Shown piece after piece: positions 1-8,928 of a stretch of 13,796 bases of DNA (positions are counted from its first letter, which is position 1; every line of letters begins with the position of its first letter). A program made the translations under genes and the position numbers. The notes beneath the pieces were generated by a model. The model was not told where the DNA came from. It did not search any database and saw nothing but the letters and a program-made list of their open reading frames with translations. This stretch comes from a bacterium. Its GTDB lineage: Bacteria > Spirochaetota > UBA4802 > UBA5550. The stretch lies in the NCBI GenBank assembly GCA_024224995.1, contig JAAENB010001176.1:1-13796 (forward strand), in the 5' to 3' direction.

Positions 1-3
1 ATT

Positions 4-123
4 CGGAATGTAAATTATGCCTGCCTGGAGTGATGCCTCGGCAGGTTGTGAGGCTGTTTGAGCGGAGCGAGTTCCGAACGTTCTGCAGAGGTATTACTCC
101 AGGCAGGCATAATTTACATTCCG
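4..123. repeat. long inverted repeat, hairpin-forming intergenic element
   Basis: Bases 4-31 are the exact reverse complement of bases 96-123, giving 28 consecutive Watson-Crick pairs. The pairing continues inward through 32-39 with 88-95, with two G-T (G-U in RNA) pairs. After one mismatch (40/87) it resumes at 41-45 with 82-86. The loop, about 46-81, holds a smaller hairpin (CGGA at 63-66 with TCCG at 73-76). No T-run follows either arm, so this is not a normal intrinsic terminator. The perfect long arms around a shorter structured core suggest a miniature inverted-repeat element or a REP-like intergenic repeat. Only three bases lie to its left, so target duplications cannot be checked and the element could be larger. 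Confidence 0.85.
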
Positions 124-337
124 GCTTGATATACCGTATATTAAGACGCACCCCGGGTGGACTTTAAAAAAACTATTATGAAAATATAATAGTTCACTGT
201 TAACGGGGCATAACAGCGGTCCGGTATATATTCCTCCCAACACTTTTTGCCGCTCCCCCCTTTTATCTACTTGCAATATAATTCCAATTAGACTATCTTA
301 ATAATGGGTATAAGTCTAGAAGTTTATTTTTAAAGAG
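124..337. other. intergenic region without a convincing gene
   Basis: No credible coding region is present. One reading frame on the minus strand (276-94) runs into the inverted repeat and has no family resemblance. The stretch contains an AT-only hairpin (AACTATTAT at 171-179 with ATAATAGTT at 186-194). Read on the minus strand this is followed by seven T, like a very weak terminator, but no minus-strand gene ends here. An 8-base inverted pair (ATATACCG at 129-136, CGGTATAT at 212-219) encloses it. The right-hand part carries the likely promoter of the first kinase operon. Confidence 0.5.
271..299 (+). promoter_or_regulatory. possible promoter of the kinase-receiver-cyclase operon
   Basis: TTGCAA (271-276) and TATCTT (294-299) are separated by 17 bases, each matching four of six sigma-70 consensus positions. 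A 6-base inverted repeat (TAGACT at 289-294, AGTCTA at 313-318) brackets the -10 and expected start point and could be a regulator site. A TATAAT at 277-282 is also present but has no -35 at the right distance. Position fits a short leader before the kinase. Confidence 0.35.
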
Positions 338-349
338 TTGCGCGGGACA

Positions 350-3142
350 ATGAAAGTATTTTTTCGAAATCTTCCTATTCGTTTTAAACTGTTGATCGGG
401 TATTCCATCCTGTTTGTATTGGCTATACTGGTGAGCAGTTCATTTATGTATGTTCTCCTGCGTCATACTATTACAACGAATATCTCCAATGAACTCAAGA
501 ACACCAATGCAAGTTTGCTTAATATGGTGAAGTCAACCCTGGATGTTTCGATCAAGAATCATTTACGGGCTGTTGCTGAAAAAAACAGGGATATTGTTGC
601 TTATCTGTACGCGCAGTCCCAGGCGGGTTTAATGACCGGGAACCAGGCAAAAAAGCTTGCGGCCAGCATTCTGCTCAGTCAAAAAATTGGGGATACGGGT
701 TATATCTATTGTCTTACCAGTAAAGGAGTTCTGGAAGTACACCCCAAAAAAAAACTTCGGGGAGTGAATATTTCGGAATATGAATTTGTGCGGCAACAGA
801 TAAGACGTAGAGACGGATATCTTGAATATGACTGGAAAAACCCCGATGAACATTATCCGCGGCCAAAAGCCCATTATATGACGTATTTTAAACCCTGGGA
901 TTGGATAATTTCCGCCTCTTCATACCGGGAGGAATTTACCTCCCTGGTTAATGTGAGAGATTTTCGAGAGCGTCTTTTGTCGATCCGGTTTGGAGAAACC
1001 GGGTATCCCTATATTATTAATAGTCAGGGAACGCTGATTATTCACCCGAAACTGGAAGGAGTAAATATTTTTGACTCAGAGGACGCAAAAGGACGGAGAT
1101 TTATCCAGGATATATGCAGCCGAAAACGCGGTAAAATTATATATCCCTGGCAGAATCCGGGAGATGAGGCAGCCCGGGAAAAACTGGTTATTTTTGATTA
1201 TATCCCGGAGTTCGACTGGATTGTGGCCTCGTCCAGTTATCTTGAAGAATTCTACAGCCCCTTGCGGACAATCCGCAACAGTATTATTATCATGAGTTCC
1301 GTCACGTTTCTATTGTTTTTTTTACTGACCCTGTGGTTGAGTTCGTTTATAACTCACCCGCTTCAAATACTACGAGACCGGTTCGAAACCGGCGGCACCG
1401 AAGATCTTACTATGCGCCTGGAAGTGTTGTCCCAGGATGAAGTGGGCCAATTGGCGTCGTATTTTAATGAATTTATGAAGAAACTCGAAAACGCCCACAA
1501 GATACTACAGGGAGAGATTGTGGAGCGGACCCGTGCCGAGCGTGAATTGCGTAATTATCATGAGCATCTTGAAGAGCTGGTTGATGAACGGACACGGGAA
1601 CTGGCGCATATTAATGACCGGCTCCAGGAAGCGAAAGAAGAGGCAGAATGGGCTCAGCGTATTGCGGAACATAATGCCATGCTTGCAGAAAAAGCCAATA
1701 ACGCAAAAACGACCTTTCTCGCAAACATGAGCCATGAGCTGCGAACGCCGCTGAATGCGATTATGGGATTTGCCCAACTGCTTGGACGAAATAAAGCCCT
1801 GTCCGATGATACCAGGTCAACAGTAGCAATTATTGACCGGAGCGGAGAACATTTATTGGAATTGATTAACTCAGTGCTTGAAATGTCCAGGATAGAAGCG
1901 GGACAGAGCGTGGTTGTAAAGACAGGTTTTGACCTGATCCGTATGCTTGATGACCTGGAAGCAATGTTTCTTTTGCGTGCGCAAAAGAAGGGACTTACTC
2001 TCTTTTTTGAGTATGATGAGGAAATTTTAAGGTTAATTAAAACAGATGAAAGCAAACTTCGCCAGGTTCTAATAAATTTAATAGGAAATGCCATTAAATT
2101 TACGGAAAAAGGAACGGTTTTATTACGGGTTAAGCAGGATGTGCCGGTAACAACAAAAGAAAATGAAAATTTACGCAGGTTTCATTTTGAAGTGGAAGAT
2201 ACAGGACCCGGAATACCGGGTGAAGACATTGAAACATTGTTTGAAACATTTACCCAGGCAAAGGAAGGGCTCAAGTCTATGGAAGGAACCGGGCTAGGCT
2301 TGTCTATTAGCAGTCAACTGGTAAAGCTGCTTGGCGGCGATATTACTGTTCAAAGCCGGGTAGGAAAGGGAACGAGTTTTTATTTTACTATTGAAGTTGA
2401 ACAGGTGGGAGCCGGAGAAATAGCGGATCAAAAAATTACGGAGCGGGTTATTGAAATTGAGCCGGGATCAAAAGCACCGGATAATAGATCGTATCGTATC
2501 CTGGTTGTGGAAGATCTGTTTGAAAATAGAATGCTGTTATGCAGGCTGCTGGAACAGGTCGGTTTTGAGGTCACGGGGGCTCAAAACGGTAAAGAGGCGG
2601 TTGAACTGTTTGAAGAGTGGCAGCCCCATTTTATATGGATGGATTTACGGATGCCGGTGATGGATGGATATACCGCGATGAAAGAGATCCGGGAAAAAAT
2701 GGAAAATAATTATTTGGGGTTTAAACCTTTTATTGTCGCGTTAACAGCATCGGCGTTTGAAGAGGAGAAAACCACCGCTCTTTCAAAAGGGTTTGATGAT
2801 TTTGTGCGAAAGCCTTTTCGGGAAGCTGAGATCTTCGGGAAGCTTGAAAAATACCTTGGGGTAAAATATATATATGAAAATATACCGGGAAAACAGGCCG
2901 CAAATAGAGAAAAAAGGCCAGGTGAAGAAATAATCGCGGGCCTCAAAACAGTTGCTCCGGGGATTTTGAACAGGCTCAAAGAAGCAAGTGAACTTTCGGA
3001 CATGGATCACATTGACCGGGTAATACGGGAAATTGAAGAGTCCAGCCCGGCCCTGGCCGAAGACCTGGCAGTGCTGGTAGACAGTTTTGCCTATGATGAG
3101 ATTTTAGATTTTATTGCGGAAGCGCAGGGCGAGGTTCTATGA
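350..3142 (+). CDS. membrane hybrid sensor histidine kinase (tandem Cache - HAMP-like - HisKA - HATPase - REC)
   Basis: A membrane hybrid kinase that senses outside the cell and autophosphorylates inside. Counting residues from an upstream TTG at 338: TM1 is about 18-42. Two similar Cache-type repeats follow, with matching landmarks (GYIYCLTSKG...HP at about 121-136 and GYPYIINSQG...HP at 222-237; each ends D-W-I-x-A-S-S-Y). TM2 is about 312-337, followed by a HAMP-like segment, a long coiled coil (about 375-455), and HisKA with SHELRTPLN and phospho-acceptor His466. HATPase_c has the N box (N584), DTGPGIP at 621-627 and GTGLGLS at 650. The receiver domain has E725-D726, phosphorylatable Asp769 and Lys825. 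A helical tail (about 860-934) closes the protein. I prefer ATG 350 (residue 5 in this count) because MKVFF-RNLPIRFKLL is a typical kinase N terminus; neither start has a good ribosome site. The stop overlaps the next start as ATGA, so the genes are translationally coupled. The extracellular ligand is unknown. Confidence 0.93.
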   Translation: MKVFFRNLPIRFKLLIGYSILFVLAILVSSSFMYVLLRHTITTNISNELKNTNASLLNMVKSTLDVSIKNHLRAVAEKNRDIVAYLYAQSQAGLMTGNQAKKLAASILLSQKIGDTGYIYCLTSKGVLEVHPKKKLRGVNISEYEFVRQQIRRRDGYLEYDWKNPDEHYPRPKAHYMTYFKPWDWIISASSYREEFTSLVNVRDFRERLLSIRFGETGYPYIINSQGTLIIHPKLEGVNIFDSEDAKGRRFIQDICSRKRGKIIYPWQNPGDEAAREKLVIFDYIPEFDWIVASSSYLEEFYSPLRTIRNSIIIMSSVTFLLFFLLTLWLSSFITHPLQILRDRFETGGTEDLTMRLEVLSQDEVGQLASYFNEFMKKLENAHKILQGEIVERTRAERELRNYHEHLEELVDERTRELAHINDRLQEAKEEAEWAQRIAEHNAMLAEKANNAKTTFLANMSHELRTPLNAIMGFAQLLGRNKALSDDTRSTVAIIDRSGEHLLELINSVLEMSRIEAGQSVVVKTGFDLIRMLDDLEAMFLLRAQKKGLTLFFEYDEEILRLIKTDESKLRQVLINLIGNAIKFTEKGTVLLRVKQDVPVTTKENENLRRFHFEVEDTGPGIPGEDIETLFETFTQAKEGLKSMEGTGLGLSISSQLVKLLGGDITVQSRVGKGTSFYFTIEVEQVGAGEIADQKITERVIEIEPGSKAPDNRSYRILVVEDLFENRMLLCRLLEQVGFEVTGAQNGKEAVELFEEWQPHFIWMDLRMPVMDGYTAMKEIREKMENNYLGFKPFIVALTASAFEEEKTTALSKGFDDFVRKPFREAEIFGKLEKYLGVKYIYENIPGKQAANREKRPGEEIIAGLKTVAPGILNRLKEASELSDMDHIDRVIREIEESSPALAEDLAVLVDSFAYDEILDFIAEAQGEVL

Positions 3143-3510
3143 ATTTTAAGGAAAAACAGCTTAATATCCTGGTAGTTGATGATAACCCGGATAACCTGCG
3201 GCTGCTGGCGGAATATTTATCGAGAATGGGGTACCGGATCAGGGTCGCGAGGAACGGATCACGCGCGTACGCAACCATAGAGAAAGAACTGCCGGATTTG
3301 ATCCTTCTTGATATATGGATGCCCGGAATCGACGGTTACGAAGTATGCCGGTGGCTCAAGGATAGTGACCGGACCCGGAATATCCCGATAATATTTTTAA
3401 GTACCGTAAATGATATGGATCATATGGCGCTTGCCCCCGGCGGTGCTGACTATATCTACAAACCGTTTATGGCGGATGAGGTTTTAACCTGTGTGAGCAA
3501 ATATTTGTAA
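3139..3510 (+). CDS. single-domain response regulator (stand-alone REC)
   Basis: A 123-residue receiver domain with no output domain, like CheY or Spo0F in layout. The acidic pair is D14-D15 (in VVDDN), the phospho-acceptor is Asp58 in LLDIWMPGIDGYEVC, the switch residue is probably Ser88 or Thr89, and the conserved Lys is K108 in YKPF. All active-site residues are present. It starts inside the stop of the hybrid kinase gene (ATGA overlap) with GAGG four bases upstream, and is followed 11 bases later by a REC-GGDEF gene. By context it is likely a phosphorelay intermediate, or a competing phosphate sink, between the hybrid kinase and the cyclase. That partnership is inference from gene order only. 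Its receiver is close in style to that of the next protein (shared DGYEVCR and IPxIFLS blocks), suggesting that one arose from the other. Confidence 0.92.
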   Translation: MNFKEKQLNILVVDDNPDNLRLLAEYLSRMGYRIRVARNGSRAYATIEKELPDLILLDIWMPGIDGYEVCRWLKDSDRTRNIPIIFLSTVNDMDHMALAPGGADYIYKPFMADEVLTCVSKYL

Positions 3511-3539
3511 CAGCCGGAGGAATGAAAAAGGATAGATGT

Positions 3540-5036
3540 ATGGTGAAAGAAGCATTACGAGAAGATTTGCAAGATAATTTAAAAGATTTATTAACCGTAA
3601 GTATAAAAGGAACGGTGCTTGTTGTAGACGACAATCTCGATTTTCTTCGTCTTATGGCAGCTATTTTGTCCGAAGCAGGATATACCGTACTCAAAGCGTC
3701 CGGCGGAAGCCAGGCCCTTGCGGTAATAAAAGATGAACACCCGGACCTGGTACTGCTCGACATTATGATGCCGGAAATTGACGGCTATGAAGTGTGTCGG
3801 CGCCTTAAGACCAATTCCGAAACCAGGGATATCCCGGTAATATTTTTAAGCGCACGGCAGCAGGTGAAAGATAAGGTAAAAGCCTTTAATACCGGCGGGG
3901 TAGATTTTATTGTAAAACCCTTTCACGCGGAAGAGCTTCTTGCCCGGGTACACTCTCATTTATCGTTACAGGAAATGAGAAATAGAATGCAGCGGCAATA
4001 TGAGCACTTCGACCGGGAAATAGGAATGCGGATACAGGCAGAGGAAACATTGCAGGTCCATATCCGGCAGCTGGCAATGTTGAATTACCTGAGCCAGTAT
4101 CTTCAGGCATGCCGGGAGGAGGAAGATACATACCCGGTTGTTACCCGGGTATGCAGGCAAATTTTCCCGGCGAGTTCGGGATATTTATATATACAGGATC
4201 CCGGGACCGGCAGCTTTGAACCGGTTGAATCATGGGGAGAGCCGCCGGAAGCCCAAAAGACAATTACCGCGGAAGAAAATCCATTTGCCGGAACCGTTTC
4301 CGGTGATGATACATCGACCGGTATAATCATGGAGGAATCGGCAAACAAAGAATGGATCTATATATCAATCGGAGCTCCGGAAGAACTTCTTGTTTTTATT
4401 GCTTTTTATATTAAACGCAGGGGAGAGTATAACAATCACCAGGGGATCCCAAGTTGTTTAATTTCAAAGAATATGATCCTTGCCCGGGTTCTTGAGAACT
4501 ATATATTATCCCTGCAAAATTTACGGCTCCGGGAAACCCTGCGCAAAGAGTCAATTTGTGATCCCCTGACGGGCTTGTATAACCGGCGCCACCTTGAAGC
4601 GGTTATTGAACGTGAGACCAATCAAGCGAAAGAAGGGGGAAAAACCGTGGGAATAATAATGTGTGATATTGATCATTTTAAACAGTTTAACGATACCTAC
4701 GGACATGAAGCCGGAGACCACATTCTGCATGAACTGGGGAATGTTTTCCGGGGGTTTTTCCGTGATGAGGATATCGCGTGCCGGTACGGTGGAGAAGAAT
4801 TTCTCATGGTTATTCCCGATGTAACGCACGAAGCTGTACAAAAAAGAGGGGAGGAACTGCTAAAGAAAGTACGCGAAATGAAGATTTCGTTCCGGGGTAA
4901 AATTTTCACTATTACGGTTTCTGTTGGAGTTGCTTTCTTTTCCGGAGACGGTAATATCCAGGATGTTATTACAGCCGCAGACAGCGCCCTTTACGAGGCC
5001 AAGGAATCGGGCAGAAACCGGGTTGTTTTTGTATGA
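3540..5036 (+). CDS. response-regulator diguanylate cyclase (REC-GAF-GGDEF)
   Basis: Makes cyclic di-GMP from two GTP under phosphorylation control. Numbering is from the upstream ATG at 3522. REC (about 30-145) has D36-D37, phospho-acceptor Asp80 in LLDIMMPEIDGYEVC, Ser110 and Lys132. A coiled coil (about 148-185) leads to a divergent GAF-like region (about 186-335). The GGDEF domain (about 343-504) starts at DPLTGLYNRR and has metal-binding D382 in CDIDHFKQFND. The signature is RYGGEEF (GGEEF at 423-427), with an RxxD product-inhibition site (R414-D417) at the same spacing as in PleD. The enzyme therefore looks active and feedback-inhibited. Start choice: GGAGG (3516-3520) is only one base from ATG 3522, too close to work, whereas AAGGA (3528-3532) lies seven bases before ATG 3540. 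It is the last gene of the operon and its likely output. Confidence 0.93.
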   Translation: MVKEALREDLQDNLKDLLTVSIKGTVLVVDDNLDFLRLMAAILSEAGYTVLKASGGSQALAVIKDEHPDLVLLDIMMPEIDGYEVCRRLKTNSETRDIPVIFLSARQQVKDKVKAFNTGGVDFIVKPFHAEELLARVHSHLSLQEMRNRMQRQYEHFDREIGMRIQAEETLQVHIRQLAMLNYLSQYLQACREEEDTYPVVTRVCRQIFPASSGYLYIQDPGTGSFEPVESWGEPPEAQKTITAEENPFAGTVSGDDTSTGIIMEESANKEWIYISIGAPEELLVFIAFYIKRRGEYNNHQGIPSCLISKNMILARVLENYILSLQNLRLRETLRKESICDPLTGLYNRRHLEAVIERETNQAKEGGKTVGIIMCDIDHFKQFNDTYGHEAGDHILHELGNVFRGFFRDEDIACRYGGEEFLMVIPDVTHEAVQKRGEELLKKVREMKISFRGKIFTITVSVGVAFFSGDGNIQDVITAADSALYEAKESGRNRVVFV

Positions 5037-5043
5037 GTTTATC

Positions 5044-5071
5044 TTGACATTTAAGGCATAATAAGTATTAT
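5044..5071 (+). promoter_or_regulatory. sigma-70-type promoter before the REC-HisKA_2 kinase
   Basis: A perfect -35 TTGACA (5044-5049) is followed after 16 bases by TATTAT (5066-5071), five of six matches to the -10 consensus. An overlapping TATAAA (5069-5074) gives a 19-base spacer instead. Transcription would start near 5078, and AGGAG (5091-5095) lies six bases before ATG 5102. This is the best promoter in the window and suggests the following kinase is expressed separately from the upstream operon. Confidence 0.7.
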
Positions 5072-5101
5072 AAAAGGTATCCAGATGAACAGGAGTTCAA
5101 T

Positions 5102-7189
5102 ATGAGCCTGCTTGCCGGTACCAGGGTAATACTGCTTGTTGATGATGACGCTCTTATTGCCATGGCCCAGGCCCAGGAATTGCGCGAATATGGGTATGAG
5201 GTTATTACCGTATATACGGGAGCGAAAGCTGTTGAAACCGTAAAACAACATTCCGAAATAGATCTTATCCTCATGGATATAGACCTTGGACATGGAATGG
5301 ATGGAACAACGACCGCTGAAATTATTCTCAAAGAGCAGAATATTCCTATTGTCTTTTTTTCCAGCCACATCGATCCGGAGATTGTAGGAAGAACAGAAAA
5401 AATTACCTCCTATGGGTACGTGGTTAAAGAATCCGGGATTACAGTATTGGACGCTTCCATTAAAATGGCTTTTAAACTATACGAGGCAAACCGGAATATC
5501 TGGCTCCACAAGAATGATCTCGAGGTAACGAACGAAGAATTAAAACAGACTATTGAAGAGCTTGAAGCGACAAATTCCGAGCTTGAAGCAACGAACGAAC
5601 AGCTTGCCGAATCCCAGGAAGAGGTTCTGGAGCGGGAGAACGCCCTGGTGGCGCAGCACGCTCTTGTTATCGCTATTAGCGGAACTCTTGACCGTAATGA
5701 ATTATTGAACTACTGCCTGGAAGCAGCGCTTCGGCTTCCGGAAATGGATTGCGGTGGTATTTATTTAATAGACCAGGATTCCGGAGATCTTTCTCTCGCG
5801 GTCTATTCCGGGTGTGATCCCGGTTTTGCAAAACAGGTCTCCCATTACGGGGCCGATTCGGAACAGGCTCAACTGATCATGGAAGGCAGACCGTTATACG
5901 TCAACTATCAGCATGCAAAAATGCATTTGTATGAGCTGCAGCGTCAGGAAGGATTAAAAGGCTCAGGAATAATCCCAATAATTAATAAAGGCAGTGTTAT
6001 TGCCTGTCTTATCGCTTCTTCAAAAAGACAGGACCAGCTTTCGCTCAATTCATGCACCATTCTTGAAACAATTGCCGGACAAATCGGCGGAGCTATTGCC
6101 CGTGCCCTGGTAGATGAAACACTGCAAAAAAACCTGGAATCACTCAAAGAAACGGAAGAGTCTCTCCGGAGCGAGAAGGAGTTTATTGACACAGTATTGA
6201 ACGCGCAGCGGGATACATTCTTTCTCTTCGAGGCAGCAACAGGGAAGGCGCTCCGGTGGAACAAGGCATTTTCGGAAATATCCGGTTATACCAACCAGGA
6301 GATCGCGGAGCTGGTGGCTCCTGCGGCATATTACAGTTCTGATGACATGGAACGGGCCGGTTCTTTTGTTAAACAGGTTCTTAATGAAGGGATTGGGAAA
6401 ATTGAATTATCCTTGATCTGTAAAGATGGGAAGACCGTGCCCACTGAATATGAAGTGTCGTCTATTGTTGGCGCCAATGGAAAACCAGGTCATTTTATTT
6501 CAATCGGCAGGGATGTTGCGGATCGTAAGCGGAATGAGCTGGCGCTGCAAAATGCCTTACAGGAAAAGAATGAACTTATCCGGGAACTTCAGCACCGGGT
6601 CAAGAACAGCTTTACCACGATCGCGAGTATGATCGTACTGGAATCGGGCCGTACTGAAAACGATGAGGTTAAACAGGTGCTTGGTGATATGAATGCGCGT
6701 GTAGGGTCTCTTTCTGAATTGTATTCCATGCTCTATGAAAGCGGGTCTGTCCGGGAGGCTCGTCTTGAGGAGTACTGCGGCAAAGTTGTTCACTCCCTGG
6801 CCCGCACCTATGCCGGGATTTCCGGCCTTGTTGATATAGTCAGTGACTTTGATTCAATAACTGCCGGAGTAAAAGAGGCCGCCACGGTTGGATTGATATT
6901 AACCGAACTGGTTACTAATGCAATGAAGTACGCTTTTCCGGACAAATCAGGGGGCACTATCCGGGTTGCTCTAAAACTGCACGGGGATACGATTCTTTTA
7001 GAGGTTGCGGATAATGGCATTGGATTACCGGCAGATTTTGATCGCGAAAATTCCAACACCCTGGGCCTGCGGCTGGTAACCTCTCTTTCAGCGCAGTTTA
7101 ACGGAGAATTGGAAATAGAAAGCGGCAGCGAAACAGTGCTTCGAGTCCGCTTTCTCCGGGAGTTCTTCCCGGTTTCTCTATTGGACTGA
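5102..7189 (+). CDS. REC-coiled coil-GAF-PAS-HisKA_2 sensor histidine kinase
   Basis: A soluble 695-residue kinase with no membrane segment. REC (about 8-125) has D14-D15 (in LLVDDD), phospho-acceptor Asp59 in LMDIDLG and Lys109. A strongly heptad coiled coil (about 135-182, rich in EELEATN and ELEATNEQL repeats) joins it to GAF (about 185-335) and PAS (about 358-475). The kinase core is HisKA_2: His498 in [11 protein letters not shown] box [12 protein letters not shown] (N606), G1 box ADNGIGLP and an LGLRLV motif near 654. It lacks the W-x-E signature of true HWE kinases. The N-terminal receiver implies that this kinase is itself switched by another kinase's phosphate. It follows its own promoter and overlaps the end of acr3 tail-to-tail by 12 bases. 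No dedicated output regulator is adjacent. Confidence 0.92.
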   Translation: MSLLAGTRVILLVDDDALIAMAQAQELREYGYEVITVYTGAKAVETVKQHSEIDLILMDIDLGHGMDGTTTAEIILKEQNIPIVFFSSHIDPEIVGRTEKITSYGYVVKESGITVLDASIKMAFKLYEANRNIWLHKNDLEVTNEELKQTIEELEATNSELEATNEQLAESQEEVLERENALVAQHALVIAISGTLDRNELLNYCLEAALRLPEMDCGGIYLIDQDSGDLSLAVYSGCDPGFAKQVSHYGADSEQAQLIMEGRPLYVNYQHAKMHLYELQRQEGLKGSGIIPIINKGSVIACLIASSKRQDQLSLNSCTILETIAGQIGGAIARALVDETLQKNLESLKETEESLRSEKEFIDTVLNAQRDTFFLFEAATGKALRWNKAFSEISGYTNQEIAELVAPAAYYSSDDMERAGSFVKQVLNEGIGKIELSLICKDGKTVPTEYEVSSIVGANGKPGHFISIGRDVADRKRNELALQNALQEKNELIRELQHRVKNSFTTIASMIVLESGRTENDEVKQVLGDMNARVGSLSELYSMLYESGSVREARLEEYCGKVVHSLARTYAGISGLVDIVSDFDSITAGVKEAATVGLILTELVTNAMKYAFPDKSGGTIRVALKLHGDTILLEVADNGIGLPADFDRENSNTLGLRLVTSLSAQFNGELEIESGSETVLRVRFLREFFPVSLLD

Positions 7190-8236
7190 GTCCTGTTTAA
7201 AAAACCTTTTTTTAAAATAAAGCGCCACGTTTACCAGGCCAATGAGCACGGGGACTTCAACCAGCGGTCCAATGACAGCGGCAAAGGCCACCTTTGACTT
7301 GATTCCAAAAATAGCAACAGCAACGGCAATAGCAAGCTCAAAATTATTGCTTGCTGCGGTAAATGAGAGCGTTGCCGCCACGGGGTAGCCGGCCCCGATT
7401 TTTTTACTCATGAAAAAACTCACCAGGAACATTATTATAAAATAGATTAGCAGCGGAACGGCAATGAGCAGCACATCAAAAGGTGCTTTTACAATGGATT
7501 TACCCTGGAGGTTGAACATCACAATTATGGTGAAAAGAAGCGCTATAAGGGTTATTGGACTGATTTTGGGAATAAATTTTGTCTCATACCACTCTTTATT
7601 TTTAAGCCTGATAAGCGTAAACCGGGTAATCATTCCGGCAAAGAAGGGAATCCCCAGGTAAATAAACACACTTTGAGCTATTTGCCCAATGGAAATTGCT
7701 ACGGCAGTTCCGCTCAGACCAAAAAGAGGCGGCAATATTTTGAGAAATATAAAGGCGTAAAGACTGAAGAAAAGAACCTGGAAGATGCTGTTAAAGGCAA
7801 CGAGCCCGGCAGCATATTCCGTATCGCCCTTTGCCAGGTCGTTCCACACAATGACCATTGCGATGCAGCGGGCAAGACCGATGAGAATAAGACCGGTCAT
7901 ATATTCCTGGTGACCGCGTAAGAATATTATTGCAAGGGCAAACATCAAGACAGGGCCAACAAACCAGTTTTGAACAAGGGAGAGAAGCAGTACTTTCCAG
8001 TTTTTAAACACATCCCCCAGCTCTTCGTATTTGACTTTCGCAAGGGGAGGGTACATCATGAGGATGAGTCCAATGGCAATTGGGATATTTGTTGTTCCCG
8101 TCCGGAACCCGCTCCAGAAATCGGCTGATGAGGGAATAAAATAGCCCATACTCACCCCTGCCGCCATAGCAAGGAATATCCAGAGAGTAAGGAACCTGTC
8201 GAGAAAAGATAGTTTTTTTGTTATATGTTCAGTCAT
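7178..8236 (-). CDS. acr3: Acr3-family arsenite efflux permease
   Basis: Exports As(III) (and in some members Sb(III)) across the inner membrane using the proton gradient. The 352 residues form about ten hydrophobic segments, normal for Acr3. The family's essential cysteine is present in the segment [14 protein letters not shown] (C124), as is the conserved glutamate in [11 protein letters not shown] (E300). ATG 8236 follows the arsG stop by two bases, and its ribosome site AGGAG lies within the last arsG codons, so translation is coupled. It is the last gene of the arsREFG-acr3 operon. Its stop (TAG) lies 12 bases inside the convergent kinase gene. ArsB is excluded by length and by these motifs. 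Confidence 0.95.
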   Translation of the reverse strand: MTEHITKKLSFLDRFLTLWIFLAMAAGVSMGYFIPSSADFWSGFRTGTTNIPIAIGLILMMYPPLAKVKYEELGDVFKNWKVLLLSLVQNWFVGPVLMFALAIIFLRGHQEYMTGLILIGLARCIAMVIVWNDLAKGDTEYAAGLVAFNSIFQVLFFSLYAFIFLKILPPLFGLSGTAVAISIGQIAQSVFIYLGIPFFAGMITRFTLIRLKNKEWYETKFIPKISPITLIALLFTIIVMFNLQGKSIVKAPFDVLLIAVPLLIYFIIMFLVSFFMSKKIGAGYPVAATLSFTAASNNFELAIAVAVAIFGIKSKVAFAAVIGPLVEVPVLIGLVNVALYFKKRFFKQDSVQ

Positions 8237-8238
8237 TG

Positions 8239-8928
8239 TTATGCTCCTATTTTAAAGATAAAAACCAGGCAAAAGTATATTCCTGCCAATATAAAAATCG
8301 TACCGGTAATAATACGGGTCCATTTTTCAAATGAGTTTATTTTTTTATAGATGTTGCCAATATACTGTGAACCAATGGAAATAAGAATCGCGAATAGTAC
8401 AACAGGCAGCGCTGTTCCCAATCCGTATAGAGCCGGGTAGAAGACTGTTGATGAATATTTGATTGATAAGGGAATTAAACTGCCAAAATAAAGAGCTGCC
8501 GATACCGGGCAAAACGATAAGGCGAAGAGCATGCCCAACAGGAAAGAGCCAATAAATTCATTTTTTTCTAACAGCACTTTCGATTTTTCTCCGGACATAA
8601 AACCCGGAAGACTGAGGCTGAAAAGATTGAGAATAAACATCCCCGTAATAATTAATATTGGGCCAACTACTGTATTTAAGTGTACCTGTAGAAAATTTGA
8701 AACTGCCGGTATTGAAAGCGCGGTTTTTACTATAAGCAGTGCCAAAACTATATAAACAACCGTTCTCCCCAAAATATACAGAATTCCGGTAATAAGAGAA
8801 AGCCGGGTATTTGAGACTTTTTTGCTTATGAAAGAAATTGCCGTAATATTGGTGGCCAGAGGACAGGGACTGATTGATGTTAAGATACCAAACCATAGGG
8901 CAAGCCCCGATCCAATGAGATATTCCAC
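8239..8928 (-). CDS. arsG: ArsG-like CcdA/DsbD-type membrane protein (aromatic arsenical permease family)
   Basis: A 229-residue protein with about six membrane segments, of the CcdA/DsbD-like fold. Its placement directly after arsE and arsF matches the ArsEFG module, in which ArsG is reported as an efflux permease for trivalent amino-aromatic arsenicals. Conserved cysteines occur in [11 protein letters not shown] (C22, first segment) and [12 protein letters not shown] (C140, fourth segment). These are the positions used for disulfide exchange in CcdA, so electron transfer is an alternative role. The GTG start at 8928 directly abuts the arsF stop (TAA-GTG), with GGAG eight bases upstream inside arsF. 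Sampled lines of this gene are clearly more AT-rich than those of acr3 or arsE. The family call is firm; the exact substrate is not visible from sequence. Confidence 0.85.
   Translation of the reverse strand: MEYLIGSGLALWFGILTSISPCPLATNITAISFISKKVSNTRLSLITGILYILGRTVVYIVLALLIVKTALSIPAVSNFLQVHLNTVVGPILIITGMFILNLFSLSLPGFMSGEKSKVLLEKNEFIGSFLLGMLFALSFCPVSAALYFGSLIPLSIKYSSTVFYPALYGLGTALPVVLFAILISIGSQYIGNIYKKINSFEKWTRIITGTIFILAGIYFCLVFIFKIGA

Noticed and set aside
4..123. Integron attC site
   Set aside because: Ends do not carry the GTTRRRY and RYYYAAC core sites, and attC arms are normally imperfect; no integrase or cassette is visible.
171..194. AT-only hairpin with T-run on the minus strand, as a terminator
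   Set aside because: No minus-strand gene ends here and the stem has only two G-C pairs.
94..276. 60-residue reading frame on the minus strand
   Set aside because: Overlaps the inverted repeat, contains an AT hairpin with a T-run inside it, and shows no recognisable family or composition of a real protein.
7196..7216. TTTAAAAAA / TTTTTTAAA hairpin at the kinase-acr3 junction, as a two-way terminator
   Set aside because: Perfect 9-base arms but no G-C pairs in the stem, and on the acr3 strand it lies before the stop codon; too weak to call.
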